A stretch of 64,000 nucleotides of DNA. Origin: Mya arenaria (Eukaryota; Mollusca; Bivalvia; Myida; Myidae). The stretch lies in contig NC_069124.1 in NCBI RefSeq assembly GCF_026914265.1, forward strand, positions 54,331,888 through 54,395,887, in the 5' to 3' direction. Positions 57,676 through 64,000 of this stretch are shown piece after piece. The first letter of the stretch is position 1. Each line of letters begins with the position of its first letter. The notes beneath the pieces are model-generated. The model had not been told where the DNA came from. It saw nothing but the letters and a program-made list of their open reading frames with translations, and ran no database searches. A program made the translations under genes and the position numbers.

Positions 57676-58124
57676 GGTGTTTAGGTTCTTAGATCAATAA
57701 ACATCATATTCCAATGGCAAGACTTTGGGCAGACGGCTCTAATCTCGGCCTTAAAAACGTTGAAATCGTCTGGCAGGGATACGGTATAATGTTCCTTAAA
57801 AATGAATTTGTGTTCCCTAAACATCAACCTTGTCGTACATTTCGTGGCTAATGATCTAGGTCGGGTAAACACTTTCGATATAATGTACGAGCCTGATAAA
57901 CTGATACGATTTTCGTTTGTCGTGAAAGCCATTGAATTCTAGCTTTGCTGGAGTTACATTAGAATCTGGTGGCCATTATTTAAAACACTCAGAGCTTAAA
58001 GTTTTTATACCCCGTTTTTACTCCAAGGACGGGGTTCATCTGACCAATCTAGACTCAGACTTGCTTTTAAATGAAAATTCAGCAGCTTTGTACGAAATCA
58101 TACACCTTGACTCGCCTGTTTGAT
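57676..58124 (+). pseudogene. Decayed SGNH/GDSL-hydrolase-like gene
   Basis: In plus-strand reading with frame changes: a Trp-Gln-Gly-Tyr-Gly block near 57760, then Val-Val-His-Phe-Val-Ala-Asn-Asp-Leu-Gly near 57835 (block III-like, with Ala for the usual Gly), then after a shift the terminal Asp-Gly-Val-His-Leu near 58030 (block V, Asp-x-x-His). This order matches a family of SGNH-like proteins I recall as dispersed in animal genomes and often element-associated. At least two frameshifts and a TAG near 57940 break it. Confidence 0.5.
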
Positions 58125-58421
58125 TTTCAATGTGTGAAGTATTTAATACGTTACCAAATTCTTGCATGGCTACACTAACCTTAAGTTGTCTTTTTCAATG
58201 CACGGCCTCTTTTGGCATATCGACAATCCGAAGGTATTTTTGGATGCGATCTGGGATCTAATAACGGCCCTAGGTAAACCTTTTCGGCGATGGATCCCTA
58301 TGAGTTACACATTCATGAAATTGGGCTTCGATACGTCAAAATCTTCCATATAATTAGGAAACCGCCTCTCCAAGTCCGATACCGCTGATAACCAGAGTCC
58401 GCTTCGGACAGTTATTCTGAA

Positions 58422-58571
58422 AATTCGTGACTTTGTGAACATTCGTGACTTTGTGAACATTCGTAAAGTTGTGAACATTCGTGACTTTGCGAATGTGACT
58501 TTGTGAACATTCGTGACGTTGTGAACATTCGTGACGTTGTGAACATTCGTGACTTTGTGAACATTCGTGAC
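58422..58571. repeat. 18-bp tandem repeat
   Basis: About eight copies of GTGACTTTGTGAACATTC with single changes (GTGACGTTGT.., GTAAAGTTGT..) and one truncated copy. Confidence 0.9.
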
Positions 58572-58824
58572 AGGTATGATATGTTTGGCCGAGGTACGGC
58601 CCCGTTTTCCACTGTCATTACAAAGCTGTGCATTATTCTGCCAAAAACATTTAGTTGAATAACATTAATATATATATATATACATTATATTTTTTTTCGT
58701 ACAAAATAAGTTTGTGTAGCTTTTATCTTTAACCAATAAAAGTATTTTGATTATTGAAGATTATATTATAAATACATGTTGTGGTGTTACGTTAACCGTC
58801 TTGCTTCCTACAGTGTTCATAGTT

Positions 58825-59140
58825 ATGCACCAGTCAATTGTAACCACGGCCCCCCAAGGTCCGGGGGTAAACCGGGGATAGCCGAGGAAATGGGCCGTGT
58901 TTTTACCTTCCCGGTGGCCCCGCAGTGCCGGGTAAATGCGGTGGTTTTGTATTCGCGCCAAATATAGCGGGGAATGTGCCTTACTTAGGGTCCCTGTGGT
59001 GCGGAGGCATTTGGCGGGGATTTTACCATCAGTTCGTTCCCAAAGGGCTGGGGTTTGACCCGGGCTGGGCTGGACCGAAAGTCAAAGTCCTCGCTCTTCC
59101 CCGGACCTGGAGGGCCCGTGGTTACAATTGACTGGTGCAT
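58825..59140. mobile_element. GC-rich MITE family B, copy 3
   Basis: Begins ATGCACCAGTCAATTGTAAC and ends GTTACAATTGACTGGTGCAT. Termini match perfectly; probably the best-preserved copy here. Confidence 0.9.
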
Positions 59141-59935
59141 TATCATCTAGAAACCTTATTTGAAGCCGTTGGTCAAATCACAGTAACCTTATCAAAAAGG
59201 TGAAAAATTGCCGTTTGAATATTAAAAACATTGTTACCATTTTTATCATGAAAACGCAAGTTTTTTTTTTCGAATTGCTAATTTGAACGCAATAAGATAT
59301 GTTACTTACACAAACACTTTAGTTCCCATTTATTTTTGTAATTTGATTGTTTTTGTTTCGACGACAGGGGCATCTTCAAACATTACATAGATCTACGTGA
59401 CGTGCTTACATGAACAAAACACATCGTTAGAAAGAACAATTACATTTGTTGATAAATACATTAGAGTTGTGTGATCACTGGTTATAAAAACGCCCTTGGA
59501 TGGCGAATAACCATAACATGCCAATCGACGTAAAACATATCCATCCTCCACTGTAATGGATTTCAATTAGAATTTAATTTTAAAGAGTCATGCAATAAAC
59601 ATAGATACTCGTATATACCTTATTACTTATTTGATTCAAGTCGCAAACAGACACTCCCATGATATATTTCCAGTACAGAGTACCAACAAAGTGTACGTAA
59701 AGAGTGCATGTTATACTTAATTAACATCATACAATAGGGCGTAAGTGGCATTATTCATGCAGCGCACTGGTACATGATTTAATAAATGAGGTACGTTTGA
59801 GCAAATGCAATGAACAATAGCTTTTCTGTTTTGTACACAATCATTGATTTTAGATTTAGCCATAATTAGGTAGAGCTGCTCTATATGGGAAACGTTAGTT
59901 GATAAAGTACTGAAGTATTTAATCATGGTTTCCGG
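59141..59935. other. No gene recognised
   Basis: AT-rich spacer. The minus-strand frame 59717-60028 partly covers the next repeat and is not supported. Confidence 0.45.
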
Positions 59936-59937
59936 AC

Positions 59938-60043
59938 AATTCGGCACCAAACGAATTCGGCATACATACCTTTTCGGCACTAAGATAATTCGGCACCGCC
60001 AATTCGGCACCATCCGACTGGATACCAATATAATTCGGCACCG
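59938..60043. repeat. AATTCGGCAC direct repeats
   Basis: AATTCGGCA or TTCGGCAC occurs six times within about 105 bases at irregular spacing. Confidence 0.8.
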
Positions 60044-60518
60044 TTTTATTTATTTTTTTGCTCTTGTATTTAAGCATTTAGGGTTTAAATGTTTTTCAAA
60101 GAAAAATTATCATTCCCCGAAATATTTATTAAGCAACTTTATTTTTTATTTTGTTTTCAATTCTTATTTCTGTATTCATTTTTATTGATATACCGTACCG
60201 TTTTCTAAATTTTAAGAACAACTTTATAAGCATTTAAATCCGTTTTTTTTGTTATACTGAATTCAAAAGGAATGTTCGAGATAACAAACAATACACGTGA
60301 CATAATAAAAATGTTAACATTAAAACTTTATGATGAAACGTTCGTTGTTAAAAAAAAAACATAAAAAAAACATATGAAAGTATTTTGCAAAAATGAAAAT
60401 AAGATGCTATGGTATAATACCAAATTTAATATGATTTTTATAAAAATGAACTCGTTAAAGTCGATTTTTAACGTAAATTCATTTACACGGAAAGGAATAT
60501 AATTATTATTTAAACTTA

Positions 60519-62221
60519 AGGCCACACCAAATTAATGTTTAGTTTCTCGGATTTTTGCCAAAAAAAATTGGAGCGAGCGAGCGAAAAAATTTTTTGTCAG
60601 TTTTCATAAAAACCGAAGCGAGCGAAGAGCGAAAAAATATTTTTTTCCTTATATTCAATATAAATAAGAAAGATTGTTCAAAATAATTGCCCTTAATCCC
60701 ATTTTAATGCCATCTTGAACTGAACCTCTAATGGTCATTGGGAAAATGTCGGAATACATACTATTTATTCATCCGTATTTAGTACAAACATTATATAGAT
60801 AAATCTAATTTCTTATATAATTTAAACGTACTTTAATATGACGATCATTCATAATAATAAATAACCCTGCTTTTAGTAAAAAGTTTGAAACGACTTATAT
60901 AAATCTACCTGAATCAGTTTTACATCATATGCAACTGAATTTAGACATAACTTAGGATTGATTTTGGATTTGTAAAAAAGATCACTTACACAGGCATCAT
61001 CAAACATCAGACTCCATATAACATAGACTAAAGTTTGTTTTTATTATCACAGGAAATGCAATGACATGTGCTTATTAAAACAAAAAGAACAAGGGTATTT
61101 TTCAGAGTACTTTTTTTTGGTTATTTAGATGTTTTTATGCACCAGCCAATTGTATATGCCCCCACCCTAAGTCCGGAATAGCGGGGACTTTGACTTCCGG
61201 TCTCTCAAATCCCGGGTAAAATACCCGACCTTCAGGGACACCGCAACCCTGAATACCTATGTGAGGCCCATTCCCGACTATTTTCAATATGAAGACAAAA
61301 CCACATTCACTAGGCACTGCTGGGCCACCTGAAAGGTAAAAACACAGCCCATTGCCTCTGCTATCCCCGGTATACCCCTGGAACAAGGGCGTGGGGTGGG
61401 CGGGGCAGTTGTTACAATTGACAAGTGCATTACAATCCCGAATTATGCTGCAAATAAAAACAAAATATAAGGTGATAAATTTGGCTTACTTATGTTGAGG
61501 TATATCCAGACCAGTGTTTATATCGCTATTTGTGAAAAGATATTTGTTCAAAACTGTTGTTATGTCAAAATTTGATCAAAAATGAGCTTGATACATCAAT
61601 TTGGACCAAACAATGACTCATGTTCCAGTTAAGTTGACCTGTCATCTTCAGCATCGTCGTAACGAGGTAAAATTTTGGTCCCTTGAATTATGACTTGAAT
61701 AAAATAGTACTAAGTTGATCATTCCGATTTCCATTCAAAACGAGTCACTAATTACGCAATATAATTGCTACCAGTCTCAGATACACATGCTTTATTGCAT
61801 AATGATTGCTTTAAATAATGATCCTTTAGTGCATGAGACGATCAACAATGACTTCAAGCATGCTCAAAACATATTTATTGTCAAAAATAAGATTTAATTT
61901 CCAAACTTCGAGCCACATTGTTGATACTGGAAGCCGCCATTTTGATTGAATTTATTGAAACTCATGCTAAACCGATCGATATACAGTATAAAAACACTAC
62001 GCATCGGTAACTTCCCTTTACAAAAACACGAAAACTAGCGTAGACAAATTATACTTGATTATTTTTAGCCTTTTAATAAATTCTTACCTGAAAAAAATCT
62101 GCTTGGCGATCAAAATGGAGGTGCGGGCGCACTAAAAAAATAAAAAAAAATATTTTTTTTACATTTTCAAAAAAATAGGAGCGGTAAATCCGCGGAACGA
62201 AATATCAATTTGGTGTGGCCT
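60519..62221. mobile_element. 1.7-kb inverted-repeat element
   Basis: The left end AGGCCACACCAAATTAATGT and right end ATATCAATTTGGTGTGGCCT are inverted. Inner arms with A/T runs and GCGAGCGAGCGAAAA are loosely related. I find no target duplication and no transposase. MITE B copy 4 is nested inside. Confidence 0.65.
61137..61430 (-). mobile_element. GC-rich MITE family B, copy 4 (nested)
   Basis: Begins ATGCACCAGCCAATTGTATA and ends GTTACAATTGACAAGTGCAT, in inverted orientation relative to copy 1. It is inserted within the 1.7-kb element, so it arrived later. Confidence 0.85.
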
Positions 62222-62649
62222 ACATCATTTTATTGACAGATTGCTTCTTTATTCCGTATGCATAGAATACTTAAACCGAATATCTTCATGAACTACTAAA
62301 AACATAATGAAAATAAACAGACTTCTTTAAATTTATTATAGAGTTATTTGTTGTGTGATGAGATTATTATTTATGAAAACACATGTCATAGTGTGTCGGC
62401 ATGTGTCTCGTTAATTAACCCTATCCGTTCAACCCCTGGTGTGAAAATTAATAATAATCTTTAACATATCATTGTTTATTGATAACCATATGGTTTAATT
62501 AAGTACAGGGGGTCGCGTGGCAATTTTCTGAATTATATTACTGTGCGTATATATTCAATCACACTGATTTTTATTTATTGTTGTAGAATTTTTCTATTTA
62601 ACTGTAAAACTTTCCGATTAGTTGTTGATAATCTGTATTGGATTTAACA
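62222..62649. other. Upstream flank of small zinc-binding gene
   Basis: AT-rich. No clear TATA box or repeat. Confidence 0.4.
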
Positions 62650-62754
62650 ATGATCGACGATTTGTGCATAAAGTGTCGCCGTCTTGTGAGGCCTAGGCAT
62701 AAGGGAAGGACATGTATATCATGTGGAAAAAACAACATGAACAGTGCCTTGAAG
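62650..62754 (+). CDS. Small zinc-binding protein, exon 1
   Basis: An ATG frame of 35 codons carrying Cys-x2-Cys, then 12 residues, then Cys-x2-Cys, a compact zinc-ribbon-like knuckle rich in Arg and Lys. It ends in phase 0 at AAG|GTAAAA. Nucleic-acid or protein binding is possible. I do not recognise the family. Confidence 0.4.
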
Positions 62755-62965
62755 GTAAAATCTTTCTTTTTATATGTTAAATGAAACTTTTTTTTAAATT
62801 ATTATATTGTTGCATAAAAACTTCCAATGGGTATTTTGTTAGTCTAATAAGTGATTGTTTTAGTTTACGTACTTGTTATTCATGTGTTTTCTTTTCTGCA
62901 TACACATATGTTATACTATATAGAAATACATAAAATAATTATGTTTTATCTGTTTTAAACTTCAG

Positions 62966-63001
62966 ATGGAGCTGAGACATGTTCGTTTGTGTGCGGGCTA
63001 G
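62966..63001 (+). CDS. Small zinc-binding protein, exon 2 (truncated?)
   Basis: The acceptor AAACTTCAG ends at 62965. The exon adds 11 residues, including Cys, before TAG. The stop coincides with the start of an ATCGAT-type repeat (TAGTGTTGGGAATCGG), so the original frame was probably longer and was cut by insertion. Spliced product 46 residues. Confidence 0.35.
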   Translation: MELRHVRLCAG

Positions 63002-63090
63002 TGTTGGGAATCGGACAGAAAAATAAGTATCGATAATCGGTTTATGAAACCGATCAATGATCGATTATTAATCGTTTTAATTAATATTCA
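63002..63090. repeat. ATCGAT-type repeat
   Basis: GTGTTGGGAATCGGACAG followed by overlapping ATCGATAATCGG and CGATCAATGATCGATT. Resembles 55446-55560. Confidence 0.55.
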
Positions 63091-63572
63091 ATTATCTTTG
63101 GTCATTTAAGGCATGCAGATACAGTACATGCACCAGTTTTAAGCACCAATGTTCCCTTACAATAGTGTTTGTACATTTCTTTGTATAAATTACATTATTT
63201 ATTCAGAACGCAACTGTCCCTTAGTGTTTACAATTTACTGTTACAGAACAATTGACCACAGGCTCTATTTTAGTCTTACATTTAGTACTGTATACATGTG
63301 CAAAATGATAACAAAGAAATATATCAATTTGTTTTTAATAATCAGTCAGTAACAAGTACAACAAGCAGTTGATTATGCTATATATTTAACAAGAGTTTCA
63401 CGAGTTTATTGGCGAATCGGCATGTTTGCTTTTGGCCATTCACCAACTGTCTAATTATGGCCAAGACACAAAAGTATATTGATTTATAAAGCAATTATGT
63501 GATAACATTACATATACATTCACAAAAGCAATATCCTAATAATATATACGAAAATATGACCATTAGAAGCAG
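63091..63572. other. No gene recognised
   Basis: AT-rich spacer between the ATCGAT repeat and the LINE fragment. Confidence 0.45.
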
Positions 63573-64000
63573 CTAAACTTCTAGCTTTTCTTGTCTTAAT
63601 TTCATAGCACTATATATAAACTTAGCTAAGTTTTGTAAAAATAAGTCCCTCTTTACTGACATCAAATATTTAAATTTAGCCATATTTGGCCAGTTAAATT
63701 TAATATGATATTTTTTTCTAAGATCTGAATAGGCTGTACAACAAAGTAGAAAATGGTATTCAGACTCCACAGTGTCATGTGAACAGAGTTTACATTTTCT
63801 GTTGTCTCTGTTAATATTCGTATATCGACCAGTCTCTATTTCCAGTGAATGAGATGACAGTCTAAATCTTGATAATTCTTTTCGGTGTTTATCATTTTTG
63901 ACAAACGTTAAATATTCTTCAAATAAAAATTCTTTTTTAAATCTACAATAGTATTCCATTTTGGGTTGGGATGTTAAGTTATCATACCACGTTTGAATAT
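63573..64000 (-). pseudogene. LINE 3' end, continues beyond window
   Basis: A minus-strand frame open from the window edge to a stop at 63573. It matches the C-terminal part of the LINE at 8587-9161: Trp-Tyr near the start, Arg-Leu-Ser-Ser-His, Glu-Thr-Gly-Arg-Tyr, Cys-x2-Cys...His...Cys, Asp-Leu-Arg-Lys-Lys, then a 45-residue tail. Here it is uninterrupted, so this copy is younger or better kept. The polymerase domain would lie outside the window. Confidence 0.8.

Noticed and set aside
59938..60043. Cloning-adaptor contamination (AATTCGGCAC resembles an EcoRI cDNA adaptor)
   Set aside because: The motif recurs at irregular spacing within native sequence, lacks the GAG end of the adaptor and is followed by CC or CA, so it looks like a genuine repeat.

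Overview
The window looks like nuclear DNA of an animal, most likely a bivalve mollusc. It is AT-rich, and its genes are split by introns with GT..AG boundaries. It carries B-box (TRIM-like) proteins of the kind expanded in bivalves, an unclassified seven-transmembrane receptor, decayed LINE reverse transcriptase, and many copies of short palindromic elements. The bivalve assignment is inferred from this combination and no marker gene proves it. I see no bacterial operon, rRNA gene or CRISPR array.

From 0 to 11 kb the window is dominated by a foldback-like element of about 5 kb (roughly 1822-6787). Its two long inverted arms are arrays of a 44-bp satellite. Its core holds a 91-codon frame resembling the C-terminal His box of ubiquitin-specific peptidases, followed by a strong hairpin. 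A decayed LINE lies at 8.6-10.7 kb on the minus strand. From 11.3 to 27.3 kb a minus-strand TRIM-like gene runs from a B-box/coiled-coil exon (26499-27313) across a 14.4-kb intron to a beta-propeller exon (11266-12130); the splice phases match and give about 559 residues. The intron is full of MITE-like palindromes, tRNA-derived SINE pieces, an AT microsatellite, a local duplication and several orphan exon-like segments. A second, shorter B-box gene lies divergently at 29142-30416 on the plus strand. It has two exons, 287 residues and no propeller.

From 32 to 42 kb there is a decayed gene, an orphan promoter-like motif cluster, and a second, sequence-unrelated foldback-like element (35867-37830). 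The arms of that element are short tandem repeats and it is flanked by a perfect 8-bp duplication. A perfect 41-bp x 8 tandem array and more hairpins follow.

From 42 to 56 kb there is a TATA-box promoter with a 5' exon, a signal-peptide exon cut by a GC-rich MITE, a 207-bp MITE with a 9-bp target duplication, and a complete three-exon 7TM receptor (45906-48084, 318 residues). A frameshifted, stop-containing copy of part of its first exon lies 9 kb downstream, still carrying the splice donor. From 56 to 64 kb lie a decayed SGNH-hydrolase-like frame, further MITEs (one nested inside a 1.7-kb inverted-repeat element), a two-exon 46-residue zinc-binding frame, and a second LINE 3' end running off the window.

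The intact cellular genes are the two B-box genes, possibly innate-immune or ubiquitin-pathway adaptors by family analogy, and the receptor. Most of the remaining recognisable sequence is transposable-element biology. The strongest unusual signal is that two unrelated elements share one architecture: inverted arms made of tandem repeats.
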